Assembly: GCF_010093595.1 (NCBI RefSeq)
Contig: NW_022985465.1
Coordinates: forward strand, 156,538 to 220,537
Length of the DNA stretch: 64,000 nucleotides
Source: Mytilinidion resinicola
Lineage: Eukaryota > Ascomycota > Dothideomycetes > Mytilinidiales > Mytilinidiaceae
Reading direction: 5' to 3'
Part shown: piece by piece, positions 43,508-55,200 of the stretch
Layout of the letters: every line of letters begins with the position of its first letter
Position numbering within the stretch: the first letter of the stretch is position 1
Position numbers and translations under genes: made by a program
The notes under the pieces: model-generated
What the model was told of the DNA's origin: nothing
Databases searched by the model: none
Seen by the model: the letters and a program-made list of their open reading frames with translations, nothing else

Positions 43508-44550
43508 ATGGACACGCACCTCTTGTCCTGCCTCCTGAAGCCTTCTTTGTCCTCATATTCTTCTTATACGCACATAATGGCCAGTCCCCGCCTACGCTCT
43601 CGCATCTCTAACTTCTTGAATCCCCTCCTCAGCCTATTGTTCTGTACCGGCTCATCGACCGGCATTCATACGATCACGCTCACGCTCACGCTCACGCTCC
43701 TACTTCTCTCACCTCTTGTCGCCTCAACTACACTACCCGACTTCTTGAACTGGCACTCACCACTACCAGGGGACCTCCGAGGCCCCTGTCCAGGCCTCAA
43801 CGCCCTCGCAAACCACGCCTTAATCCCACACAACGGTCGGAATCTCTCCATCCCCCTCCTCGTCGACACTCTCGGCTCTGTCTTTAACTTAAGCCCCGAA
43901 CTTGCACGCATCGTCTCATTCGGCGGCATAGCTCTCGGCCCAGGCAATGGCACCTTCTCCCTCTTAGACCTGAACAAACACAATGCAATCGAGCATGACG
44001 GGTCGCTCTCGCGGGCAGACTATAACCTCGGAGGTGACAATTTCTCCCTCAATCCGGCAATCTTTGCGTCTTATATGCGGTGGTTTGAGGGATCGGGGAA
44101 TATGAGTCTCAACGCAGCTGCGGTGGCAAGGTTGAGTAGGGTGCAGACGGAGAGGTTCAGAGATGGGGCGTTTGTGTATGGGCCCAGTCAGCAGTTTAAC
44201 TCATACCTCGAGTCTGCAATCTTGTGGCTCACGATGGTTGACCCGGCGGATGGCGGCACGAAGGTGGAGTTCGTGAGAACGCTCTTTGGTATGTTTGCTT
44301 CATTGGGGCTTTGATGAAAAAGAGGCGGTGCTAATGGGCTTGGATAGAAGAGGAAAGGTTGCCGTATAAGGAGGGTTGGCGTCCGCCAAAGGCACAGATC
44401 AATGGCGCGAGCCTTGCGAGTACGATACTGCAGCTTGCGCTGGCAACACCGGCCCAGAATGTTCCCTGGGATTTGACGGACTTGTACGCAGCTGGTTTGG
44501 GGCGAGGGGAGTCGGACGAGGGACGTAATGGTGATTCGAGAGCACAGTAA
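43508..44550 (+). CDS. Heme-thiolate peroxidase (family 2, UPO/chloroperoxidase-like)
   Basis: Exons 43508-44288 and 44348-44550 join in phase 1 to 327 residues (304 from the second ATG at 43577). A hydrophobic signal region ends near LLLLSPLVAS and includes a TLTLTLTL run encoded by CTCACG hexamer repeats. The mature part has the proximal heme ligand Cys in GPCPGLNALANHALIPHNGR, the acid-base segment AIEHDGSLSRAD (EHD type), and a later SYLESAILWLTM stretch. It is therefore a secreted heme-thiolate peroxidase or peroxygenase, acting with H2O2 on small aromatics or halides; substrate unknown. The TAA used as stop lies within CAGTAAGT, which is also a perfect donor: splicing there to GATAG near 44605 would replace the last residue by about 17 others, so the 3' end is uncertain. 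Confidence 0.85.
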
Positions 44551-45149
44551 GTCTCGTCTTTGTTACTCTTTCGTTGATGAAATCTGTATTAATGAAGCGG
44601 ATAGGCGATACTTTCTTTCGTGGCACCTTCCTGGGGCGGACCTCTTCCTATAGAAAGCCCACACTCATGCCCTAACATGAACCTAAACCATACTTTCATC
44701 GACCGCCTGTAACGCCTAGTACGAGATAGGTGTGTACTTTCTTACCACTGTCAAAGATGCCTCGACACACTTTCAAAGGTGAAAGGCCAATTCGAGCATT
44801 CGGCAGACTCACAAGACGTCCTTGGGTACTTCCTTTCACTACGTAAATTTACACTATACGATTCAGTAATATACTCGTGTGCACTTCCTTAACACTGTCA
44901 GTGGTGCCTCAATCCACTTTCAAGAAAATCAAAATCAAATGGGATTGACCAGTTGGTGGACTCGCTGAGCCATCCCATATCGCGCTTTTTTTAACAATTC
45001 ATTTTCGACTATACATGCCTATTTCTATACCATATTCCTCGTCGCAATACGCGGCATCTCAAGCGCCTTTCCCCCTCCATTCTCTAGTATATTCTCCGTA
45101 CTCTCCGTATCACTACCCGCCGCCCTCGGCATCCCCCCACCTCCACTCT
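44551..45149. other. Intergenic, no gene seen
   Basis: Near-repeats of CACTTTCAA, with GTCAAAGATGCCTC or GTCAGTGGTGCCTC, occur at about 44750-44780 and 44895-44925, suggesting an old duplication of about 145 bp spacing. No coding sequence recognised. Confidence 0.4.
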
Positions 45150-46350
45150 TCACCCCGGCGTCATCGGGAAGCTCCCCGACGCCCTCACACGCGCTCCGCC
45201 CTTCCCCTCCAGCCCCTTCCCTCTCCGCCTTCCCCCACCACTGCTGCTCCCACCCCCTAAACCCCCATTCTCGTTCGTCCGTATATACCCCCGACTCCCA
45301 CTGCTATTATTACTCCGCCGCGTCCGCTCCGACCGTGAACCATAACACAGCAGCGGCTTCGGGCTCGGCAGTGAGCAGCAGATAATCGCGATCTGGACCT
45401 CGACCACGGACCAGATGTCCCCGGGGACGGCGTCGAAGAAAGGGTCCTTGGTATGAAGAGGCCGATGGATCGCAGGCGGATCGTGGCGGCGACGCAGCTG
45501 AAGGCGCCCATACTGAAGATGAGGACGAGGCCGGCTTTTTCGCGCTTCGGGCGCTGGATGTGGAGGAGGCTGCGGATGGGGAGGATGGTGACCCAGATGT
45601 CGGTGGCTACGTTGAGGCCGGCGGTTACTGGGGGTCAGTTAGGAAGGGGATGGGGATATTCAGAGGTAGGGGCTTGGAGAAGAAGGGTAGAGCCTGGAAG
45701 GCGTACTGTAGAAGAAGATTGTGCGGTTTATGCACGTTCCTTTTACTTGGCCGGTGATGTCCCAGGACTTACGGATTGGCCGGCATTGGGCGAGGACAAT
45801 GATGCACGTGACGGTGTAGACCGTCAAAAAGTAGATTGTCCATTGACAGACTCTGCAAAGGAGTTTCTGCAGAGGAGTTTCTGCGTCGCTGGTGGGTTTT
45901 TATCAGACAAATCCTTGCGGAGAAGGCACGAAGGCTTACCAAATCGTAGATAGAGGAAGAGAATCGAGAGTTTGACGATGAATACGGTCGTGTAGTACGT
46001 GATCTCGATGGCCAAGTGTCCTTGAGAATAGCAACCATGTCGGCTAGTTCGAGGGAGATAGACATCTTGCCCATGCCATGCTTCCAGCCTACTATGGTCT
46101 CCACGAGAAGTCCTATACTGCATATCCAAGCTATGGCCATGACCCAATCATCTATGCCGAGTTGCGGACGATGAATTGGCGAGAAATTATTCGCGCGATC
46201 AGCTTCATAGCTGTACCAGATCAGTCAAGAGCGTAATTCATTATTGACTTTGCAAATGACTTGATAGTTAACGGTTGAATCTAGGAATGTAATACTTACA
46301 GCCCAATATAGTAATAACCAGCGGTATAACCAGAAGCTCTGCCCGTATAT
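45150..46350 (-). pseudogene. Pth11/rhodopsin-like integral membrane protein, frameshifted
   Basis: Minus-strand exons encode a seven-helix protein of the fungal rhodopsin-domain (Pth11-related, SAT4) family: NRRLRIYGQSFWLYRW before a GTAAGT donor at 46299, then RPQLGIDDWVMAIAWICSIG, AIEITYYTTVFIVKLSILFL (YLRF follows), VCQWTIYFLTVYTVTCIIVL with AQCRP, GTCINRTIFFY, and GLNVATDIWVTILPIRSLL. The last part is DPFFDAVPGDIWSVVEVQIA and ICCSLPSPKP. Two places need a frame change without a possible intron: about 46019 (LKD to LKH-L) and about 45451 (before TKDPFFD). The N-terminal exon is not resolved. Family members are surface sensors or of unknown role. Either a pseudogene or assembly errors. Confidence 0.65.
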
Positions 46351-49232
46351 GCGCAACCTCCGATTAATGATGTCCCATCTTTTCGTCAAGGCTTCACCAG
46401 AATTCCCAGATCCGGACTATCAGAAAATCCAACGCAATAAGAGACCTCCAGCACAGGCAAACAAGGAAAAAGGAAAAGATAACAACGATCCCCCTAAAAG
46501 CGCTCAGCAGCGCTTGCTTTCCTTTAAAGAAACCCCGCGAGCCATGACGCCTGAGCCGCACCACTTCACTAGAGTCATTGAATTCGCCTGGCGTGTCTCG
46601 GGTCGAGAAACAGAGGGGCATACCGCTGTGTTATCAACAATATCTTAACACCCCGAACCCTGAACGCTGAGCGCACTATATCGCCGTTGTGGCGGCTGTC
46701 CCCGCGTGAAAGATGCTTGATTAGGGGTTGTTCCAATCCGAACCAATGGTCATGGTGCTGTTCGATTGATTTTCTAGGTTGGCTTGCTTCAGATCGAATC
46801 AGGCACGGACGATGGCCTGGAGTGGCCATGTAGCGATGAGTTCTAGCGAATGCAGCCCTGGGCTTTGATCTGGGGTAACGCGTGCCTGCTAGGATGCCCT
46901 GGCGATCCTGTCAGATTATTCTCATCCTTGTGGGGACGAGTATTACACCGTTGTGGGAATAGGCTTTGCGGCGCGAGAAAGTTTTCACGGTTCCTTGTGA
47001 CCGTCTGGGGATATGCGAACAGAATGTGGGGAACATAAAAGTGCATGCACTTCGACTTCCGGGTTCCGAATGAGTTGAAATGCTGTCGTCTCAAGAGCTG
47101 CGAAGTGCGTGTTCTAAGAAATGCGCCACGTGGTTGCAAATGGACAGCCTAGAAGCCTTGTTGATGTGAGACAGCAAGAAATAATGCTTCGGTAGCTGGC
47201 TGCATAGAGCTATGAAGCCGGTGCCCAAATTCTAGCCTCAACATGGTATGAGCCTATTCAGTGATAGTGCAGCCAGTCCGAAAACCCCCAGGTCATCAAA
47301 TTTGACCCGCACAATGAATCGTTATCCGTGTAAAGCTGTAGCCTGGCGTTTCAAAGAGCCCGCGGCGCCTTCCCTTATCCGCGCTTCCTCGAGTCTTGAA
47401 TGTACGAAAACTGTTTGCTGGCATGAGACAAGCTTTCGGGCTATAGAACTGCAAAGAAATGATTGAAAGAGTGCTGAAGCTAAACGATATGGCTATTTAC
47501 TTCACCATATGGATGATGGACTGGAAAAGGGAAAAGAGAACCCCATTGCACAAAATTCCGCGCAAAATGCTTACCTACCTACTTACCTACCTACCACGGT
47601 CACTATTGAGTGCCCCTAACTAGAGATTACTTATCTTCGTGAAAGATAGCTGTCTTGTCTTGAGTCAAATCGAAGAGATGCGTCGTTCCATAGTTCAACA
47701 ACAAGACCAATTTTCTTGAAGATCTTGAGTATAGATACTGTCAGGCTTTGGTAATCGGCAAAGGTGCAGCAAATGTTACACCTTCGAGCTATCTTATTCA
47801 TTAGCTATACGCACTAGAGTGCTCGAAAGACTGTTAGAGCAAGACAGGTCATGTGGCTCGCACGTGATATCCGCACTTGGACAAGCCGAAGAGGAGTGTA
47901 AAAGGGGGATTATTTGTACTCAGTGTTAGTGGAGACTGAGTCTATTCTTGATCTCCAGAGAACTGCCCGCTTTAGATGCAGTGCATCACAGACTTAATGG
48001 TAGTCATGTGACGCGCATTCTCTTCTCAGTCCGAACTAGCATGATATCGTCCACGGGCGTTGCAGGAAGTATGTATCCTCGTTCACGTAGAGCTCTTGCT
48101 TGGCGGAGTACGTGACTCAGAGATTTTTCTGCTTTCCAACCCGTTGTTTGGGCGCTTTTCATAGTTATCGATGTATTTCCACCTCCCAGCTTCACACGTA
48201 TCCATCAGTTTATAAGCTTTGGTACCAAAATCATCCAGTCTTACCTCGCTTCCACGAGTTTCCAGAAATCTTCTAGACGCCTAGGGGTCGTGTATGTGAA
48301 GGAAAGAACAAGGGTTAGAAACGCTGGTTGTATATGGAAAGATCGGTTTAATTCGGTGTTCTTTCACACCAAATTTGGTACGCTAATTCGAAGCTTGGCT
48401 GCTCAGGTATAATTTTAAATTGATCGCACTTAGTGGCATCGCCCAACTCACATTATTTGATCCACCTGAACGATATGTGTGTGATGATATGAAACATATA
48501 GCAATCACATATTCGTGCTAGCACTTCAGTTCACACAAGCTACGAGTATGAATATCTCGGTGGGTCACTCATTACCGTGCATACAGCCCAATAGAGCATT
48601 CGAACTGCTTGTTCGCCAGCTGCAGCACAGGGCCTAAAGGAGCAGCTCTGAGATAACCAGCCGAATAACTTGTGGCAGTGCAGTCTGATTAAACTCCAGG
48701 CTTGCGAGTGGACCACGCGGGGTATGAAAAAGGTAGCACCTACAAATATCTGCTTTGGCAAGCCTGATAGCTCTCTGGGCCACCTCAGACGGGGTTGAAC
48801 TGCTGAGTGCGCCACCCTTTTCATGGCCCGCGTGGGGACTTGCGAGCCGGCCCATGTCTGGCGGCGGACGCATCAGCGCAGTGATACGGAACATGACGGC
48901 GGCACTGGGCGGGTAGGTCATCTGGATAACTTCGAGGAGTTTGCCTCGAAAGATCAAGAAGCTGAAAGCGAGGGAGTCAATTTGTACGTGATGTGAGGTT
49001 CAATTAAGCGCCAAGCTTGCCTTTAGCATACCAGTCTTTGAGCTGCTCACGTGGCAAGACAGGCTTGGAATGAATGCGCTGCGTAACGACAGCCTTTCAA
49101 ATCCCGATTACCATCTCATATCTCCGCAGCACCTTCCAATCCGCAGAGGTTGGAGGCATACGACGATTCAGAACAAACCCAATCAAGCTGAGCTTTATTA
49201 CTAAGAAAGCCAATGAAATGAAAAGAGAACTT
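46351..49232. other. 2.9-kb gap, no confident gene
   Basis: Frames of 60-110 codons occur on both strands without recognisable domains. A minus-strand frame at 48957-48634 (SEVAQRAIRLAKADICRCYL) has protein-like composition but no family I can name. ACCTACCTACTTACCTACCT forms a short tetramer repeat at about 47573-47595. The NRPS gene ends at 49233 and its 3' untranslated part lies just left. Confidence 0.4.
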
Positions 49233-52200
49233 TTACAACTCTGCCACACCATCCTTCACCCTCCTCCTCGCCACAATCTTCCTTGCTAGGCCTGCGGACT
49301 TCACAAGAACGGCATTCAACACCTTATTCCGCGGCTTCTCCTCGACCGCCTGCGGCTCTGTCTCACTCATAGCCTGCGTCCCCCATGGCGACGCAGTTTC
49401 GCTCTCCTTCTCCCTCGCCACCTGCGCCGCCATCAGTACCAGCTGCTCAACTAAGACCGGATGGTCGATCAGATCCTCGACCCTAAGACTGAAGCCTTCC
49501 TGGTCCAGCAGCGAGCAAACCTGAGCCAGGCCCATGATATCCCCACCGAGCTCGAAGAACGACGAATGCAATTCGAGAGGTACCGGACGGCCTCTATCAT
49601 CTCGTAAGATTTCCTGCCAGGCGCCACGAAGCATGTTGGAGATTCCTGCTACTTCTTGCTGGCTTAGACCTTTGATCTCGAGGGGCGGGCATGTGGTGGG
49701 GAAGGCGCGTTCGATGACGGGTTTAATGGCGTCTTCGTCGATGACGCGTTGGGGAGAGATTCCGACTATCACCGATGGTAATTGCTGGCGCGGGTTTTCT
49801 GCAAAGCTAGCTATAGCCTCGCATAGTGTGTTGTGGACCTTCTCGGCAAAGGTAGGCGTGATGGTGCTGTTTGGAGCGAATGACAGGCTAATCTCTACTT
49901 TTTCTCCCACTAGAGGACTTGAGACGATGGTGAAGTCGGCAAAGTCTTCTTGAGTTCCAACTGCACCAACTTTATACTCAGTCGCACCCAGGTTCATAGT
50001 AACTTCCCGTGCTATGTTTTGGTGCTGCAGAACGCTGGAGAAATTTGTCCAGTCAGGCCAATTAGTGCAGTGCTTTGTGATCTCTCGGAAACCGAGGGAC
50101 TCAAATGGCATATTGGCGACCTGCTGGTCCTGAATATAGCGAAGAAGATCGAGTATCGTCCAGGCATTTTGGAACTTGACTCTTACAGGGACCATATTAA
50201 GGCAAGGACCAATGATGCTTTCGACTCCAGGAACCGTAGTGTTGCGGCCGCTGATCACTTGCCCGAAGACAACATCTTGCTGCGATGTAAGCCTAGCCAG
50301 GGTCGAGGACCACGCCGCTTTAATGACGGTGGCGGGCGTAATATTGTAGTGTGACAACGAAGCTACTCGGATGATCTGCTTCAAGGTAATCGTCACACCT
50401 ACGGTCCGCCTATAGTTTGGCCCTTGTTCATGGGGTACGATCGCCGTCATGGTTGACTGATGCAGAAGGGTTTTCCAATAAGCGTAGTGCTGCCTCGTCA
50501 CATTCTTGGTCGATTCGCGGACATAATTCGCAAAGCTAGGAGCCGATGGTATCGGTTGGCCATTGTACCCTGCTTGGAGAGCTCCTAATATTTGAGGCAT
50601 ACAGATTCCGTCATACTGAGCGTGTGAAAGGCGCATGAATATGCGGTGCTGATCGATCCCTTTCCGGGTTGCCACCACAAATTGCATAAATGTCTCGCCG
50701 GGTCGAGGTCCAGTCTCTCGGTCTTTTTCTTGAAGAGACATTGTGAATGCATCGAGGTCCAGTTCCGTTTCTAGTACGACGAAATCCGGCTGCAACTTCC
50801 GTAGCACGACTTGAAGAAACCTGTCGCGGTACGGAACAAATACAGTCCGCATGATATCGAAAGCTTGGACGAGGCGGAATGCGCTCTGCTTCAGTCTCTT
50901 CAAATCTAGTGGCCCTTGTCCAGTCAGGTAAAAGTGGTTAAGCATCCACTTAGACTCTAGTAAGGCCCCCGTGATTGCCAAAGCTTGGAAGTCTGTCACG
51001 GGTAAGACGTCCGAAATACCGCCCTTAAAGACCCGAACCTTTGATATGATGCTGTCTTGAATCGGAGAATCATTGACTTCGGCGCTTGTCGCTGACGGGT
51101 TCTTGATGAAAGAGATAGTCCGCCGTAGCTCTTCTTCGGTGTCCCGATGGGTGGGTCTGGGGGCCTTGGTGTCATGAGCTTTGGAGTAACGATGCTTCGA
51201 GAACCCGCTCCACGTATCTATTATATCCCCGGAACGAAGATCCTTTTGTTCGTGGGAGTCTCTTATCCTGATACGATGTGACAGCGTTCGGGAAATGTCT
51301 GCCCTTAGTTCCTTTGAAGATTCCGGGACGTCTTGCGGATTGTATCCTGAATATGCTTTTTGAGTCATCACTTCATCAATTACCTCTCCTGCAGCTCTAA
51401 CAACTCGAGCCATATCAGCAAACGTTGGGTTCTTAAACACATCGGCCACAGTCATTGAAAGACCCTCCTCTCGGGCGGCTCCGACTAGCCTCATTGCAAC
51501 GATGCTGTCTCCTCCAAGTTGCTCCAAGGACGTCAGTATTTGCTAGTGCATATAAGGGTTGAAACTTACGAAAAAGCTGTCTTCTTTATCAATAGAGCCT
51601 TCAACCGTTTCCAAAAGCTCACTCCATAGCTGAAGTAATTTCTTCTCAACAAAGTCAGCAGGGACCGACTTGACCGCTTCGGTCGCCATTACACCAGCAG
51701 CGGCTACCATGTCCGCAGCGATAGAGATTCGATTCTCCGTCACACTCATTTTGCGATTACCACTCTCAAAGCCGCTTATGAGCTCCTTCATTTGCCCGAC
51801 CTGAGAAGCACTTTGGCTGATCGAATCCACCATTTCTTTCGCTGAATCATGGTATGGTTCCAGGCTGCGCTGGGCGATAATTTGGTCGATTATTTCTGGT
51901 ACTATTTCGTTGACTATGGAGCGTACTAGAGTACTCCAGTCCTGGGACTGCGGCTGGTATGGTAGTTCGCGTAGGTCAGTTGATGGCGGAGAGGGCAACA
52001 CCGCCTGACCTTCTTGATTCTCCGTTGATGGCCGAGTAAAGTTCCTAGCTGGCTGGCTGACTTTGGTGATGGGAGTATTTGGATCATCAATGAAGCTGTT
52101 CATCAGGCTCGCCATCGTTGAAGAAAGTTTATTAGCCTGCTCGTCAGAAAGCGTGTCGGTCCAGTATCGAAATAAAACGCCCTCATCATTTCGGCCTGTC

Positions 52201-55200
52201 TCGACGTTTACCGTGACAGCATACTCACTTGGGTCGTAGCCACCGGTTTGTTCGAACTCGATACTGAAATGATCAACGCTCCCGGAGCCTGAATGATTTT
52301 GAATTGAGACTGCAGTATTGAAGAGCGTCTTCCCCTCCAGCCCGAGATCGTGCTGAATTTGTGCTAGAGAGTTGTGCTGATGTGACAAACTCGCGATGAA
52401 GTCATTCTGGACATTCTTGAAGACTTCTACGGGTGTGGAAGACTCGCGGAATTTGTGACGGAAGATCAGCATGTTTAGGAAAGCTCCCACGGCATCTTGA
52501 ATTCCATCTATCGGAATGTCTCTCCCTGACGCCAGGTAGCCGTAGCAAACGTCCATGGATCCTGTGAAAAGTCGTAAAGTCCAGGCCCAGGCAGATAGCA
52601 TGACATTCGATAGTGTTACTGAGTTTTTCTCGCAGAGGGTTTGCATCTCCGAGTATCGATCGAAGTCCATGAGAGTAGTTCGCTGCTCCCGTGGACCTTC
52701 GGTTTGTTGTGAGAGTGGGAAGATGCATGGCTGTAATCCGTTGAGGTATGTGGTCCAATATTTCTCATCGGCACTGACAGAACGGCTGCGCAAATATTTA
52801 ACGTAGTCGCTATATAGCGGACCTGAGTCTGCAGATAGTCGGCCGTCATAAGCTGCTGCAAGATCTCGTAAGATGATGTCCTGGGATCCTCCATCGATGA
52901 CCGTATGGTTGATTTCCATTTTAAAGATGACCCTTCCGGAGCTTGTTTGGCAGATGGTGACTTGATGCGGTAGTGGCGGCTTCCTCTTTTTGTTCAGGTC
53001 GGCGAGACTGATAGAGCCTAGCCGTACCGAAACATCGGCATCATCGCAATGAAGAGTTATAGCACCGCAGTCAGTCTCTTTGAGAACAATCTGATCAAAG
53101 ACCCCACCTCGGCAAACGCTGTCGACGAATACGGTCCGGAGGGCAGGATGGTAATTCACCAACTGTTGCCATGCCTTAGCAAGGCGCTTTATATCAACTT
53201 GCGAAGATCCGTTCTTCGCAGGTCTGACATCAGATATGGTGTGGAATAGATATGAACCCGAATTCTTCACCTGTGATAGTAGCATGCCCTCCTGGATTGG
53301 AACACACGGATAGATGTCTTCCACCTGGCCATATGATGTGACGCCGGCAATTGGGAACGTGGACTTGACTAGCTTTTCGAGTCTATCGTAGGACTTTAAA
53401 GGTAATAGCGGAAAATCTGATAGCGTGGGCTGAGGTGCTTTTAGGCCAGCGATGCTTCGGACGATCTCCTTAAGAGTTCGATGACACTCAGAAATCCAAC
53501 GGCGGATTCCCTTTTGCTGTTTCATGTGGCGGTTATACATGAAAGTGACTCGTAATCCGTCAGACATAGCGGACGCTGAGATTTCGAAAAGAGCAAGCCT
53601 GCAAGTCTTCGGACCAACGTCGCTGATTGTTTTATTTTCTTCCTCAGCAAACGTCACGGGCCGAAAGAGGGAATCATCGTGTTCGAGCTGTTGCATCTTT
53701 CCAAGGTAGTTGAAAAGGATCTCCATCCGGTTGTACATGGAAGCGACCTTTCTCCCATCTTCCGTTAAGATACTACGTGCGAAATCGGGACGGCCCTTAT
53801 CAACAATCGACCGGCGGTAATCTTTGCACTTCATCAAAGTCTCCAGGACATCGTCTTCATCTTGTCCGATTGATACTTGAATCGGCGTCAAGGTAGTAAA
53901 CCATCCAATCGTCCGGGAAAGATCTAAATTGCTCGATTCCCAAGGCTCTCTTCCATGGCCTTCATTGTATATTGTTGGCAGACTCCTGGTCATGAAGACA
54001 CGGGTAAAGGAATGCGTGATGGCAGCAAGGAGAATATCCACGACATCGGTCCTGAGCGCGTGGTGGTTGTTGAGTGCTAGATCTGACGCGTTCTTGTCGA
54101 CCAAGAAGCTTTCGTACTCCACATCGGCATAGACGTTCGCTTTTACTTCCATTCCCCAGAATTTGAAATCCGCTGGTATGACTTCGAAAGGTAGAGATTT
54201 GGGTCCCTCAGGTATGGTCCGCTGTTTTACAGCTCGGTCAGCTTGCTTCGCACACCACGTTTGGAATGACAATGGCTTGTCCTCGACTGGCGTCGCAGTC
54301 AAAAGTTCCTCGAGATCGTTGAGTATCACTCGCCAACTCATGACATCGACGACCAGATGATGTGCAACGAGGGAAATGACGTGATCTTTGGCTGGGATGG
54401 AGAAAAGATCGACCGCGAAGACAGGCCCTCTTTCGATATCGAGACTGCGTTGACTTCTACCAATCCACGAAGAAATTTCGGCGGTGTCATTTAGGACGTG
54501 TGTTGTGCATCGAAAAAGGCCCTGACCATCATTCGATAAGATACGTTGACGCCATGATCCGTTCTGCTCCTTCTGGAACCGTGCTCGAAGCATTCCATGT
54601 CGATTTACAAGTACCTTTAACGCTCGGTCAAAGTCCTTTAGGTCAAAATGGCGTTCTATGCTCAGTGTAAAAGACTGGTTGAAGTGCGAGTCCACCAAAC
54701 CGTTATGAATGTTCTGGAAATATAATGTCTGGATTGGAGACAAGTCAAATGGTTCGTCTGGTCTTTCAACATCGTTTGCGGACGATGAGCCGCCCAAAGC
54801 TCGAGCTCGTTCGGCAAGATCGAAGACTGATCTACTTCGTAGCACATCGTGTAATGTCAATCCAATGTTTTCTGTCCTAGCTCGTGCAAGTACTTGCATT
54901 CCTGTTAATGAATCGCCGCCGAGTGCAAGCCACGTCTGATTTGGCTTGATCTTTTCTACCGGAATATTGAGGACCCTGGACCAAATTGATGCGAGGACTT
55001 GGCTGGTAATAGTGGCTGATGGTGCATTACCGAGTTCATCATGCATCTCCATCTCTACGATGCGTTGATAGGTTTCGTCGGATAGCTCTTCAAGCCAAGC
55101 AGCTACTTGCTTTCTGTCAATCTTGCTTGACAAAAGCGTAGGTAGAGCATTCACGGCAACCCACACCGCGGGAACCATATACGCTGGGAGCTTGTCCAAG

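Noticed and set aside
49534..50354. Plus-strand frames of 134-139 codons within the NRPS
   Set aside because: Antisense shadows of the C5 and T5 domains.
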